Shown: positions 46,482 through 55,456, counted from the first letter of the stretch. The stretch: 64,000 nucleotides of DNA from Roseibium aggregatum (GCF_014692675.1 NZ_JABFCZ010000011.1:118986-182985), one strand, 5' to 3'. Numbers and translations are program-made. The notes: generated by a model from the sequence alone, not told the origin.

Positions 46482-47789
46482 ATGACGTCAACGGCACAAG
46501 CCAATGACAACCAGACGCCAGAGGCTGAACTCGTGACGGCACCTGTGAAAGATCTGTACGAACTGGGCGAAATTCCGCCGCTCGGCCATGTGCCGAAGCA
46601 GATGTATGCCTGGGCGATCCGGCGCGAGCGTCATGGTCCGCCCGAAGAGGCGATGCAGCTCGAAGTGCTGCCGACGTGGGAAATCGGCGACGACGAGGTG
46701 CTGGTGCTCGTGATGGCCGCGGGGGTCAACTACAACGGCATCTGGGCCGGCCTGGGTGAGCCGATCTCCGTCTTCGACGTGCACAGTGTGCCGTATCACA
46801 TCGCCGGATCCGATGCCTCGGGCATCGTCTGGAAGGTCGGGTCGAAGGTGAAGCGCTGGAAAGTGGGCGACGAGGTCGTGATCCACTGTAACCAGGACGA
46901 CGGCGACGACGAGGAGTGCAACGGCGGCGATCCGATGTTCTCGCCCTCGCAGCGGATCTGGGGTTACGAGACCCCGGACGGGTCGTTTGCCCAGTATGCC
47001 CGCGTCCAGGCGCGCCAGCTGATGCCGCGGCCGCAGCACCTGACCTGGGAAGAATCAGCCTGTTATACGCTGACGCTGGCGACCGCCTACCGCATGCTGT
47101 TCGGCCACCGTCCGCACATCCTGCGTCCGGGCGATAACGTCCTGGTCTGGGGTGCATCGGGCGGGCTCGGCGTGTTCGCCACCCAGCTGTGCGCTGCGGC
47201 CGGCGCCAATGCCATCGGGGTGATTTCCGAAGAGGACAAGCGCGATTTCGTCATGAGCCTCGGCGCCAAGGGCGTGATCAACCGCAAGGACTTCAAGTGC
47301 TGGGGCCAGTTGCCGAAGGTCAATTCGGAAGAATACAAGGCCTGGTTCAACGAGGTGCGCAAGTTCGGCAAGGCGATCTGGGACATCACCGGCAAGGGCG
47401 TCAACGTCGACATGGTGTTCGAGCACCCGGGCGAGGCGACCTTCCCGGTCTCCACCTTCGTGGCCAAGCGCGGCGGCATGGTGGTGTTCTGCGCCGGCAC
47501 GACCGGCTTCAACATCACCTTCGATGCCCGTTACGTGTGGATGCACCAGAAGCGTATCCAGGGATCGCACTTTGCCCATCTGAAGCAGGCGTCCGCCGCC
47601 AACAAGCTGATGATCGAGCGGCGGATCGATCCGTGCATGAGCGAGGTCTTCCCGTGGTCGCAGATCCCCAAGGCGCATACCAAGATGTGGAAGAACGAAC
47701 ATGCGCCGGGCAACATGGCCGTGTTGGTCAACGCGCCGACCACGGGCCTGCGCACCTTCGAGGACGTGCTCGACGCGGGCAAAAGTTGA
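46482..47789 (+). CDS. ccrA: Crotonyl-CoA carboxylase/reductase
   Basis: The 435-residue MDR-family enzyme reductively carboxylates crotonyl-CoA to ethylmalonyl-CoA with NADPH and CO2, the key step of the ethylmalonyl-CoA pathway. Family features are KDLYELGEIPPLGHVPKQMYAWAIRRERHG, HIAGSDASGIVWKVG, VLVWGASGGLGVFATQLCAA for the cofactor, and the CO2-binding region with FDARYVWMHQKRIQGSHFA. The ATG at 46482 is set by GGAGGAGA upstream. A terminator ends the gene. Confidence 0.95.
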   Translation: MTSTAQANDNQTPEAELVTAPVKDLYELGEIPPLGHVPKQMYAWAIRRERHGPPEEAMQLEVLPTWEIGDDEVLVLVMAAGVNYNGIWAGLGEPISVFDVHSVPYHIAGSDASGIVWKVGSKVKRWKVGDEVVIHCNQDDGDDEECNGGDPMFSPSQRIWGYETPDGSFAQYARVQARQLMPRPQHLTWEESACYTLTLATAYRMLFGHRPHILRPGDNVLVWGASGGLGVFATQLCAAAGANAIGVISEEDKRDFVMSLGAKGVINRKDFKCWGQLPKVNSEEYKAWFNEVRKFGKAIWDITGKGVNVDMVFEHPGEATFPVSTFVAKRGGMVVFCAGTTGFNITFDARYVWMHQKRIQGSHFAHLKQASAANKLMIERRIDPCMSEVFPWSQIPKAHTKMWKNEHAPGNMAVLVNAPTTGLRTFEDVLDAGKS

Positions 47790-47862
47790 TTTTTTAAAAG
47801 CTCCCAGGGGCTCAAGGTCTGCTTGAGCCGCCCGGGCCTGTCTCTCGCGGCAGGCCACACCG

Positions 47863-47895
47863 ACCAGCCCGCCTCGGCGGGCTGGTTTTGTTTTT
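47863..47895 (+). terminator. Rho-independent terminator of ccrA
   Basis: An 11-base stem (ACCAGCCCGCC / GGCGGGCTGGT) with a two-base loop, followed by TTTTGTTTTT. Confidence 0.9.
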
Positions 47896-47984
47896 GAGGT
47901 GGTGGCAGCCCACTCCGGTGGGTTGGTTTTGGGATGTTGGCGCCTTTGGTGTTGGGGTTAGGCACGGCCTTACCCCACACACAA

Positions 47985-48109
47985 CCGTCACCCCGGCCTT
48001 GAGCCGGGGCCTACTCGCAACACCGCTTGCCGCAGCTTCAATCGGGACGACAAGAGCTCTGCAAACGAGTAGGCCCCGGATCTCCGCTTCGCTGCGTCCG
48101 GGGTGACGG
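47985..48109 (-). repeat. Composite palindromic intergenic repeat, copy A
   Basis: Two palindromic blocks, 47985-48017 and 48066-48109, end in complementary CCTACTCG/CGAGTAGG. The element as read on the minus strand matches copy B at 58757-58886 block by block: the 33-base block at 48074-48106 differs from 58757-58789 at only about four positions. Confidence 0.75.
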
Positions 48110-48245
48110 TCGGGGGGCGCCTTCAACTGCGCCGCTTTTTCCCGCATATCCCGCGCTTCGCCTCAAATATGCTTTGTTCGGCGGCAATTCCTGTTTCAGG
48201 ATCGGACGGTCCCTTCGGGGATTTATTTCAGGCAGAGCGAAGTTC

Positions 48246-48779
48246 ATGAATGCATTCAAGATGTTGACCGGCTCGGCAAAGCGAATCGGCCTTGCCGGTT
48301 TGGCCGCTCTTCTCCTGTCTGCCTGTGTTTCGGAGACGACGGAGACGCCGTCGTTTTACAGGAGCATGGCCCGGGTCGATGCCGCCGTCGATCAGCAGAC
48401 CGCGGCGCAGATGATTTCCCAGTACCGGGCCAACAGCGGGCTCGGACCGGTCACGGTCGATCCGGCGCTGACCGCCATCGCCCTGTCCCAGGCGCGGGCC
48501 ATGGCCAAGGCGGGCGACGTCCGGGCGTCCTTGCCGAAGGCGCAACAGCTTGAAACCCGCATGGCCTCGATCGGCGAGCCGGGAACTTACGCGGTCGAAA
48601 ACGTCAGCGGCGGTTACCGCACGCTGGCCGAAGCCTTTTCCGGCTGGCGGGACTCGCCCAAGCACAACAAGGTCATGCTCGACGACAAGGCGACCCGGCT
48701 GGGGATCGCGACGGCTTACGCGCCGAATGCCAAACACAAGGTGTTCTGGTCCCTGGTGATGGCAGGGCCGAAACCCTAG
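48246..48779 (+). CDS. CAP/SCP-domain lipoprotein
   Basis: The 177-residue product has a lipobox ending at Cys27 (LLLSAC). The CAP domain has the usual ISQYRANSGLGPVTVDPALTAIALSQARAMA start and SGWRDSPKHNKVMLDD with the SPxHxxxxL motif. Bacterial CAP proteins may be peptidoglycan or lipid binding; enzymatic activity is unclear. It is the first of three envelope genes at 48.2-50.1 kb. Confidence 0.88.
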   Translation: MNAFKMLTGSAKRIGLAGLAALLLSACVSETTETPSFYRSMARVDAAVDQQTAAQMISQYRANSGLGPVTVDPALTAIALSQARAMAKAGDVRASLPKAQQLETRMASIGEPGTYAVENVSGGYRTLAEAFSGWRDSPKHNKVMLDDKATRLGIATAYAPNAKHKVFWSLVMAGPKP

Positions 48780-48845
48780 GCCCGATTATCCGTTTGTATT
48801 ATCGCAGCCCGAGACGCTAACGTTCCCTGGAAACAGGGGGAAGTC

Positions 48846-49343
48846 ATGCGTCATTTGCTGGGATTACCGGTCTTGTCCGGTTCGTTGGTCATCGCGGTCT
48901 TGCTGTCAGTCCTGACTGTGCGGGCGCAAGGCTTCGATTCTCATGCCGGGTATTATTATCCGGAACCGCAAACGCGCGAAACCTACGTCTCCGACACCAA
49001 GCCGGCTGCCGAAGCAACGGAAAGCTCCCGGGCGGCGTTCGTCGTCGGGCTGGCCGCACAGCAGTTCGAACAGAACCATATTCCGGGCTATCACCTGTTC
49101 GCCAAGGGCGAGCACCTGGAAAAGCTGATCATCGTCGCCACCGGCGACGGGCAGTACGACACGCTCTATCGGCTGAGGGCCCTGTTGGCGTCGCTTACCT
49201 CCATGGCCCGGGGGACGCCGCTCTTTTCCCAGACCGCGGAGCCGTACAAGTTCAACTTTCTGGATTTCTGCAAGCTGCTGGGCTTCACCCAGGTCACGGT
49301 GAGCAACGGCAGGGACATGGCCCACCAGATCTTCATCCGCTAG
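48846..49343 (+). CDS. Secreted protein of unknown function
   Basis: The 165-residue product has an N-terminal signal segment ending VRAQGFD, a Tyr-rich stretch (HAGYYYPEPQTRETY) and a compact body (HIPGYHLFAKGEHLEKLIIVATGDGQYDTLYRLRALLASLTS, quoted in part). One cysteine (DFCKLLG) is present. No domain is recognised. It lies between the CAP lipoprotein and GH25 genes. Confidence 0.75.
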   Translation: MRHLLGLPVLSGSLVIAVLLSVLTVRAQGFDSHAGYYYPEPQTRETYVSDTKPAAEATESSRAAFVVGLAAQQFEQNHIPGYHLFAKGEHLEKLIIVATGDGQYDTLYRLRALLASLTSMARGTPLFSQTAEPYKFNFLDFCKLLGFTQVTVSNGRDMAHQIFIR

Positions 49344-49358
49344 GTCCGTGACCCGGCC

Positions 49359-50093
49359 CTAGAACCGCTTCAGCTTGCCGTCCATCCAGTCCTTGAACTG
49401 GGACTTTGCGCCGAAGAAGACGTTGCGGTCGACTTCGCCCTGAATGCCGTCGACCTTGCCCTCGGCCGTGTACTGCCAGAAGTACCAGTCCTCGCGATTC
49501 TTGTAGACCCGGTTGGGATAGGCGGCGACCGAGCGCAGCCAGAACTGTTCCTTGTGCAGGGCGTCGACAAGGCGATCGCGGTGGAAATCGACCGAGGAAT
49601 AGATCACCGGCCGTTTGCCGTAATGATTTTCCATGGCGTCCAGAAACGCGTTCATGTCGCGCAGGACTTTCTCACGGTCCGGCCGCTCCTGGCAGGTCTT
49701 GGAGTGGGCGTTCCACTCCATGTCGAGCACCAGCGGGAGGGCCTCCGGGTCGACGGGGATGTTTTCCTGCACCCAGGCGATCTGTTCCTCCACCGGGCGG
49801 CAGAAGTAATAGAAGTGATAGGCGCCCCGCGGGAGGCCGGCGGCCTTCGCACCGTGCCAGTTGTCAAGGAAACGCGGATCCATGTGGTCGCCGCCCTCGG
49901 TCGCCTTGAGCCAGGCGAAGGAAATTCCGTCATTGCGCACTGCGTTCCAGTCCACGTCCCCCTGCCAGCGGGAAATGTCGATGCCGTGGACGGCATAGTC
50001 TTCAGGCGTCGGGTCCGGAAACTCGTAGCCGGAGCAGGAGCCCAGGAAAATCAGTGCGATAACGGGTAGAAGGCGTCTGAAACAGAAACTCAC
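49359..50093 (-). CDS. GH25 family lysozyme lipoprotein
   Basis: The 244-residue product has a lipobox ending at Cys20 (LIFLGSC) and a full GH25 (Chalaropsis-type muramidase) barrel: HGIDISRWQGDVDW with Asp39, LPLVLDMEWNAHS with Asp124 and the catalytic Glu126, and PNRVYKNREDWYFWQYT near the end. Such enzymes cut the beta-1,4 bond between MurNAc and GlcNAc. Being lipid-anchored, it may be a periplasmic lytic factor. It starts at GTG 50093. Confidence 0.93.
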   Translation of the reverse strand: MSFCFRRLLPVIALIFLGSCSGYEFPDPTPEDYAVHGIDISRWQGDVDWNAVRNDGISFAWLKATEGGDHMDPRFLDNWHGAKAAGLPRGAYHFYYFCRPVEEQIAWVQENIPVDPEALPLVLDMEWNAHSKTCQERPDREKVLRDMNAFLDAMENHYGKRPVIYSSVDFHRDRLVDALHKEQFWLRSVAAYPNRVYKNREDWYFWQYTAEGKVDGIQGEVDRNVFFGAKSQFKDWMDGKLKRF

Positions 50094-50345
50094 GGCGCGC
50101 TCGTTTGATTAAGGAAGTGCTGAAACTCGCCCCTAAAATGACCGAGTTTTCCTAACGGAATATGGAGACCGCGCGATTGTGAACAAGATCGCCTGTCTTT
50201 CAATGGGCGGAGAAGGGTGAGTGACCTTGCCTGGTCCTGTTGTGACAGGATGCCTGAATCTTACCGGGAAAGGCCCTAGGCGTATGGCATCCGAATCCCT
50301 ATGACTAGGGACAATCGGTCGATTTGCCCTTCGAAAAGGATTCCC

Positions 50346-51155
50346 ATGCCCAAGCGCCTGACCATCGTGACCTGGAACATCAACTCCGTCCGGCTCCGGA
50401 TGCCGATCGTGGAAAAGCTCCTGGCGGAAGTGAAGCCGGATGTGCTGTGCCTGCAGGAAACGAAATGCCCGGATGCGAATTTTCCCGAAGGCGCGTTCCG
50501 CAAGGCCGGCTACGAGCATATCGCGATCAACGGCCAGAAGGGCTACCACGGGGTGGCGACCGTTTCGCGCCTGCCCTTGGAAAACATCGAGCGCCGCGAA
50601 TTCTGCGCCATGGGCGACAGCCGCCATATCGCCGTCGACGTGCCGTTCAACGGATCGGCTCTGCGGCTGCATAATTTCTATGTCCCGGCCGGGGGCGACG
50701 AGCCGAACCGGGAGATCAATCCGAAGTTCGGCCACAAGCTCGATTTCTTCGCCGAGATGAAGGACTGGCTGAAGGGCGAGGAGACCGCCCGTCCGGCCGT
50801 TCTGGTCGGCGATCTCAACGTGGCGCCCTACGAGGCGGACGTCTGGTCGCACAAGGCGCTTTTAAAGGTGGTCAGCCACACGCCGGTGGAGACGGACCTC
50901 TTCGAAAACGTCCGCGAATCCGGCGGCTGGATCGACGCCATGCGCCGGTTCACGCCCATGGAGGAGAAGCTCTACACGTGGTGGAGCTACCGGGCCAAGG
51001 ACTGGTCGGCCGCCGACAAGGGCCGCCGTCTCGACCATGTCTGGGTGTCGCCGCCGCTGTCGGACGCCATCAAGGGCGCGCAGGTCCTGCGCGACGCGCG
51101 CGGCTGGGAAAAGCCGTCGGACCACGCGCCGGTGATCGCGGAGTTCTCCGTGTGA
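50346..51155 (+). CDS. xthA: Exodeoxyribonuclease III (AP endonuclease)
   Basis: The 269-residue endonuclease/exonuclease/phosphatase-fold enzyme repairs abasic sites. It begins MPKRLTIVTWNINSVRLRMP, with LCLQETKCPD (catalytic Glu), VGDLNVAPYEADV (Asp/Asn pair), WIDAMRRFTPMEEKLYTWWSYR and RRLDHVWVSPPL then SDHAPVIAEF (catalytic His). The ATG at 50346 fits the family. Confidence 0.96.
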   Translation: MPKRLTIVTWNINSVRLRMPIVEKLLAEVKPDVLCLQETKCPDANFPEGAFRKAGYEHIAINGQKGYHGVATVSRLPLENIERREFCAMGDSRHIAVDVPFNGSALRLHNFYVPAGGDEPNREINPKFGHKLDFFAEMKDWLKGEETARPAVLVGDLNVAPYEADVWSHKALLKVVSHTPVETDLFENVRESGGWIDAMRRFTPMEEKLYTWWSYRAKDWSAADKGRRLDHVWVSPPLSDAIKGAQVLRDARGWEKPSDHAPVIAEFSV

Positions 51156-51159
51156 TCCC

Positions 51160-52134
51160 TTAAGGGGTTACGATCACCTTGCCGAGCACCTTGCGGGCGG
51201 CGATTTCCTCCAGGGCGGTGGAAATGTCCTCCAGCGGATAGATCGCGTGGATATGCGGATTGAGCCGCCCCTGGCCGACCCACTCCAGCAGCTGGCGCAT
51301 GTTTTCCTGATGGCCTTCCGGATCGCGCACGACGGCTTCGCCCCAGAAGACGCCGCGGATGTCGCAACCCTTGAGAAGGACGAGGTTCAACGGGATCTTC
51401 GGGATTTCCCCGGCGGCAAAGCCGATTACCAGGAAACGGCCTTCCCAGGCGGTCGCGCGCAGGGCCTGTTCGGCCAGTTCGCCGCCTACGGGATCGTAGA
51501 CCACGTCCACGCCTTCGCCGTTGGTCAGGCCCTTCAGCGTTTCCTTCAGGGGTTGCGTGGAATAGTTGACGGTCTCCGCCGCGCCGAGGCTTCTGGCAAA
51601 GGCGAGTTTCTCATCGGAAGAGGCGCAGGCAATGACCCGGCAGCCCATGATCGTGGCGATTTCCACCGCCGCCTGGCCGACGCCGCCCGACGCCCCCAGC
51701 ACCGCGACGGTTTCGCCTTGCTGCAGTTTTGCCCGATCGCGAAAGGCATGAAGCGTCGTGCCGTAGGTGACCGTCAGTCCGGCGGCCGCCTCGAAGGAAA
51801 CCTCATCCGGCAGTTTGACCAGCCGGTCCTCGCAGGTGATGACCAGTTCGCGCGCCCCGCCGTAGCCGAGGTAACCCATGACCCGGTCGCCGGGCGCCAC
51901 GTCTTCCACGCCTTCGCCGATCGCCTCGACGACCCCGGCAAATTCCGCCGAAGGCGAAAACGGCAGGGCCGGTTTGGTCTGGTACTTGTTCTGGATGATC
52001 AGCGTGTCGAAGAAGTTCAGCGCGCAGGCTCTGACCCGCACCAGAACGTCTCCGGGTCCCGGGACCGGATCCGCTATATCTTCGATGACGAGCGAGGAGG
52101 GAGGCCCGAAGGCTTTGCAAAGGCAGGCTTTCAC
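51160..52134 (-). CDS. NADPH:quinone oxidoreductase (zinc-independent MDR)
   Basis: The 324-residue medium-chain dehydrogenase/reductase has the GroES-like start (FGPPSSLVIEDIADPVPGPGDVLVRVRACALNFFDTL, quoted in part), the NADPH loop VAVLGASGGVGQAAVEIA and GVDVVYDPVGGELAEQAL. It lacks the zinc-binding cysteines, so it belongs to the quinone oxidoreductase group. It probably reduces quinones or enones in the cytoplasm. Confidence 0.92.
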   Translation of the reverse strand: MKACLCKAFGPPSSLVIEDIADPVPGPGDVLVRVRACALNFFDTLIIQNKYQTKPALPFSPSAEFAGVVEAIGEGVEDVAPGDRVMGYLGYGGARELVITCEDRLVKLPDEVSFEAAAGLTVTYGTTLHAFRDRAKLQQGETVAVLGASGGVGQAAVEIATIMGCRVIACASSDEKLAFARSLGAAETVNYSTQPLKETLKGLTNGEGVDVVYDPVGGELAEQALRATAWEGRFLVIGFAAGEIPKIPLNLVLLKGCDIRGVFWGEAVVRDPEGHQENMRQLLEWVGQGRLNPHIHAIYPLEDISTALEEIAARKVLGKVIVTP

Positions 52135-52293
52135 AAGCTGAAATCTCTCAAGATATTAAAAACAATGAGGGTGTTGGTAGCATGCTCCCGCCGGAGCTTA
52201 AAGGCTTCATTAACCGTCTTTCGTCCTGCTGCGGTTGAATTTTCCGGGCTGGCCGGTATTTAGAGCCGACTTTACTGGAGATGGACTTTCGGA

Positions 52294-52839
52294 ATGCGCG
52301 GATATTTTGCAGTCGGAGCGGAGGGGCTTTCGAAACGGATGAACCTCGGTACGCTCATGCGCTCCGCGCATGCGTTCGGGGCAAGTTTCTTCTTCACCGT
52401 CGATGCGGACAAGGCGATCCGCAAGGCGCCGCCGTCCGATACCTCCAAGAGCCCGGGGCATCTGCCCTATTTCGCCTGGGACAGCGTTGACACCATGGAT
52501 CTGCCGCGCGGCTGCCAGCTGGTCGGGATCGAGCTGACCGACGAGGCGATCGACCTGCCGAGCTTCGGACATCCCCTGCAGGCGGCCTATGTGCTCGGTC
52601 CGGAACGGGGCTCGCTGTCTCCGGAAATGCTGGCGCGTTGCGATCACGTGGTAAAGATCCCGACCAGGTTCTGCATCAATGTTGCGATGGCAGGGGCCAT
52701 CGTCATGTATGACCGCCACCGGGCGCTGGGCCGTTACCGGGAACGCTCCATTACCGCCGGCGCGCCGAGTGCGGACATTCCGAAACATGTCCAGGGCGGA
52801 CCGATCATGCGGACCGGCCGGAAGGTGCCGGGCAACTGA
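52294..52839 (+). CDS. SpoU/TrmH-family RNA 2'-O-methyltransferase
   Basis: The 181-residue product contains the SPOUT knot motifs NLGTLMRSAHAFGASFFFTVD, YVLGPERGSLSPEML and IPTRFCINVAMAGAIVMYDR, the three conserved motifs of SpoU methyltransferases. It is short (no extra RNA-binding domain), like members methylating tRNA or rRNA ribose. Target unknown. The caspase-like gene follows after 100 bases. Confidence 0.9.
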   Translation: MRGYFAVGAEGLSKRMNLGTLMRSAHAFGASFFFTVDADKAIRKAPPSDTSKSPGHLPYFAWDSVDTMDLPRGCQLVGIELTDEAIDLPSFGHPLQAAYVLGPERGSLSPEMLARCDHVVKIPTRFCINVAMAGAIVMYDRHRALGRYRERSITAGAPSADIPKHVQGGPIMRTGRKVPGN

Positions 52840-52939
52840 CGTTCGGAGCCTGGTAAGGCCGGCTTGCGGAATTGAATCTTGCATCTTCCCTTGCGGCGGG
52901 ATTTTCTATTCCCAACGGGAACGGACCGGAGTGGGGTCG

Positions 52940-54484
52940 GTGAGGCGCTTCTTATGTCTTTACTGGGTGATTTTGGGGAGTTTGCTCGGGCTGTCTGTTC
53001 CGATCTCCGCGAGCGCGGCTGACCGCGTCGCGCTTGTCGTCGGCAACGGGGCCTATCGCTATGCCTCCGAGCTGCCGAACCCGCCCAACGATGCGGCCCT
53101 GATGGGCCGCACGCTTGCCGGTCTCGGCTTCGACGTGATCCAGGTGATCGACGGTGACCAGCGCGCGCTTCTGAACGCTTTGACCCAGTTCGGACGGGCG
53201 GCGCAGAATGCGGATATCGCACTGGTTTTCTACGCCGGCCACGGCGTGCAGGTGGGCGGGCGCAACTGGCTGCTGCCGGTCGATGTCCATGTGGAAGCCT
53301 CCACGGACCTGCCGGGGCAGGCGGTCCGTGCGGAGGATCTCTTAGAGATCATGGACGCATCGGGCGCGCGGCTGAAGCTGGTGTTCCTGGATGCCTGCCG
53401 GAACAATCCGCTGCCCCGGTCGCTGACGCGGGGCACGACCAGGGGGCTTGCCCGGCTCGATGCGGGCACGGCAGGCACCATGATCGCATTCGCGACCGCT
53501 CCCGGCGATGTCGCGTCCGACGGGACCGGGGCGAACAGCCCCTTTACCACGGCCCTTGCGCGCTACATCCGCCAGCCGGGGCTCGAGGTCCGTCAGATGA
53601 TGGGTAAAGTCCGCGAGGCGGTCTACGATGAGACCGGCAAACGCCAGCTTCCCTGGGTCAACGAGGCCCTGATCGGCGAGTTCTATTTTGCAGGCCTGCC
53701 TCAGACCGCGGCCACGCCGCCTGTGACGACGCCGCCTGGGACCACTCCGACTGCGATCGCTCCGGCTGCGGCCGACGGGGATCCCTCGGCTAGCGCCTTC
53801 GCCCTTGCCGAAAGGGTCGGAACCGTTGCCGCCTACGATGCCTTTCTGTCCCGGTATTCCGACGGATTCTATGCGGACATCGCCCGTGCGGCGCGGCAGA
53901 AGCTTGTCGGCGAAGGGGCTTCCGCTGGCGCGAGCGAAACGACGGACACCGACACAGGTGACCAGGGAAACATCGTGGTGGTGAATACCGCCCCGGCGCA
54001 TCTGGACCCGCCGAATTACGGCAACGGGACCTGTGTGGCGCGCACCGTCGGCGGTTCGCATCTGACCTATTGCTCCTCCTCCGTGCTCGATCCCCAGTAC
54101 GGCAACCGGTACGGCCCGGGAAACCTGACCGACGGGGATCGTGCGACGGCCTGGGTGGAGGGCGTCGGCGGGACGGGGACCGGTGAACGGATCCTGATCA
54201 ATTTCGGCTCGGAACGCCGGTTCGCCGGCATCGACATCACCAACGGTTACACCAAGAACAAGAGCATCTTCACCAAGAACGGCCGTGTCAGGAGCGCAAC
54301 GGTCAGGCTGTCGGACGGATCCAGCTATGACCTGCCGCTGAGCGACACCATGAACGTGCTTCGCAAGCGTCTGCAGAGACCCGTCGCGGCAACCTGGATG
54401 GAGCTCAGAATCGATGCCGTCTACGACGGATCCAAATACCAGGACACGGCGATTTCCGAGCTGATCCCGGTCTTCGCCGATTAG
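52940..54484 (+). CDS. Secreted caspase-like protein with C-terminal NADase-type glycan-binding domain
   Basis: The 514-residue product has a signal peptide (residues 1-26), a caspase/metacaspase p20-like domain with His101 (FYAGHGVQV) and Cys153 (FLDACRNNP), and a Thr/Pro/Ala linker about 255-350. Residues about 362-514 form a discoidin-like domain with YGPGNLTDGDRATAWVEG and GTGERILINFGSERRFAGIDI, the layout of the NADase-type glycan-binding domain. Substrate specificity is not readable; many bacterial caspase-fold proteins cut after Arg or Lys. I use the GTG at 52940 (GGAG eight bases upstream) over the one at 52931. It is predicted to act outside the cytoplasm. Confidence 0.88.
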   Translation: MRRFLCLYWVILGSLLGLSVPISASAADRVALVVGNGAYRYASELPNPPNDAALMGRTLAGLGFDVIQVIDGDQRALLNALTQFGRAAQNADIALVFYAGHGVQVGGRNWLLPVDVHVEASTDLPGQAVRAEDLLEIMDASGARLKLVFLDACRNNPLPRSLTRGTTRGLARLDAGTAGTMIAFATAPGDVASDGTGANSPFTTALARYIRQPGLEVRQMMGKVREAVYDETGKRQLPWVNEALIGEFYFAGLPQTAATPPVTTPPGTTPTAIAPAAADGDPSASAFALAERVGTVAAYDAFLSRYSDGFYADIARAARQKLVGEGASAGASETTDTDTGDQGNIVVVNTAPAHLDPPNYGNGTCVARTVGGSHLTYCSSSVLDPQYGNRYGPGNLTDGDRATAWVEGVGGTGTGERILINFGSERRFAGIDITNGYTKNKSIFTKNGRVRSATVRLSDGSSYDLPLSDTMNVLRKRLQRPVAATWMELRIDAVYDGSKYQDTAISELIPVFAD

Positions 54485-54498
54485 CGCCGCATTACTGG

Positions 54499-55233
54499 CT
54501 ATCGTGCCGTGACGGGGAAATCGAACGACGTACGCGGGAACGGTTCGTTTCTGAGGGTAAAGTGCCACCACTCCGCCGGGTAGTTCCTGAAACCGGCTTT
54601 TTCCATCAGGGCAAGGAGCTGCCGCCGGGCTGTCTGGGCTGAAGGCGCTATCTTCTTCGACGCGGTTCGGCTGAAGGGGTGGAAACAGTCGAACGCCGTG
54701 CCGAAGTCGACCGTTTGCCGGTCATGCCGGCTGCAGGGGGCGGCGGCATGGGGACCGGCCGGGGCTCCTCCGAGCGGAGCCAGGGCAATATCGACCGTCG
54801 ATCCGCGCGCATGGGCGCTTTTGCGGCCGACATAGCCTTCCGCGATCAGCCGGTCCCGCCGGGTTTGCGGGAAATAGGCGGCGTCGGTTTCCGCGCCCGC
54901 CGCGCTCCAGCCGGCCATGTCACGGACCGCGCGTGCCGGCCGGTAGCAGTCGAAAACGATCAGCCCGAAGCCCTGGGCCCTCGCCAGTTTGCCTGCCTTC
55001 ACGAGCGCGTCTGCCGCGGCCTCGGTCAGGATGCACTCCGCCGCCCGGTAGCCGGCAAGGGGCCGGTGCATGAAGTTCTGCCTTCCGGCATAGCGGATGT
55101 CCTGGCGAATCTCCGGCGCCTTGTCGGCAAGATAGACAAATCCGTCCGGCAGGGGCGATGCGGCATGGGCCGGCAGGGGGGGCGGCACGGCGCAAGACAA
55201 CAGACCGGCAAATAAAATTCCCCTCATCACCAT
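54499..55233 (-). CDS. Exported D-Ala-D-Ala dipeptidase (VanX/DdpX-like)
   Basis: The 244-residue product has a signal peptide (GILFAGLLSCAVPPPLPAHA) and the M15D peptidase domain: VFDCYRPARAV, zinc ligands in KSAHARGSTVDIAL (SxHxxGxxxD) and AEWWHFTLRN (ExxH). VanX-type enzymes split D-alanyl-D-alanine. Classical VanX is cytoplasmic; DdpX-like members can be periplasmic, where they would recycle the dipeptide released from peptidoglycan. The start (55233) is uncertain; a longer frame begins at 55326. Confidence 0.88.
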   Translation of the reverse strand: MVMRGILFAGLLSCAVPPPLPAHAASPLPDGFVYLADKAPEIRQDIRYAGRQNFMHRPLAGYRAAECILTEAAADALVKAGKLARAQGFGLIVFDCYRPARAVRDMAGWSAAGAETDAAYFPQTRRDRLIAEGYVGRKSAHARGSTVDIALAPLGGAPAGPHAAAPCSRHDRQTVDFGTAFDCFHPFSRTASKKIAPSAQTARRQLLALMEKAGFRNYPAEWWHFTLRNEPFPRTSFDFPVTAR

Positions 55234-55435
55234 CCCGGATGTTCTCGCGTTTTTCTGCCGCGCGGCCTCCGCGCGAAAAGCCCTTAAAATCAGCCGTATC
55301 GGGCAATCGGCATGTTTCGGAACCATCCTGCCACACTCATGCCCGATTTATCCAAACAGCCTGTCCGCGGTCTCGATGATGCGGGGTCAGGCCAAAAATG
55401 TCCGTATTTTCGGGCTCTCAACCCTTTCGTAACCG

Positions 55436-55456
55436 GCTTTAAGTTATCATTAAAGC
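55436..55456. promoter_or_regulatory. Perfect inverted repeat upstream of ialB-like gene
   Basis: GCTTTAA, GTTATCA, TTAAAGC lies about 70 bases before the IalB-family start codon in an AT-rich stretch; candidate operator. Confidence 0.4.

Larger units (their letters stand above)
47790..48245. other. Intergenic region with terminator and a composite palindromic repeat
   Basis: The 456 bases between ccrA and the CAP lipoprotein gene hold the terminator at 47863-47895, a second weaker hairpin near 47906-47930 and the composite repeat at 47985-48109. I see no gene here. Confidence 0.6.
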
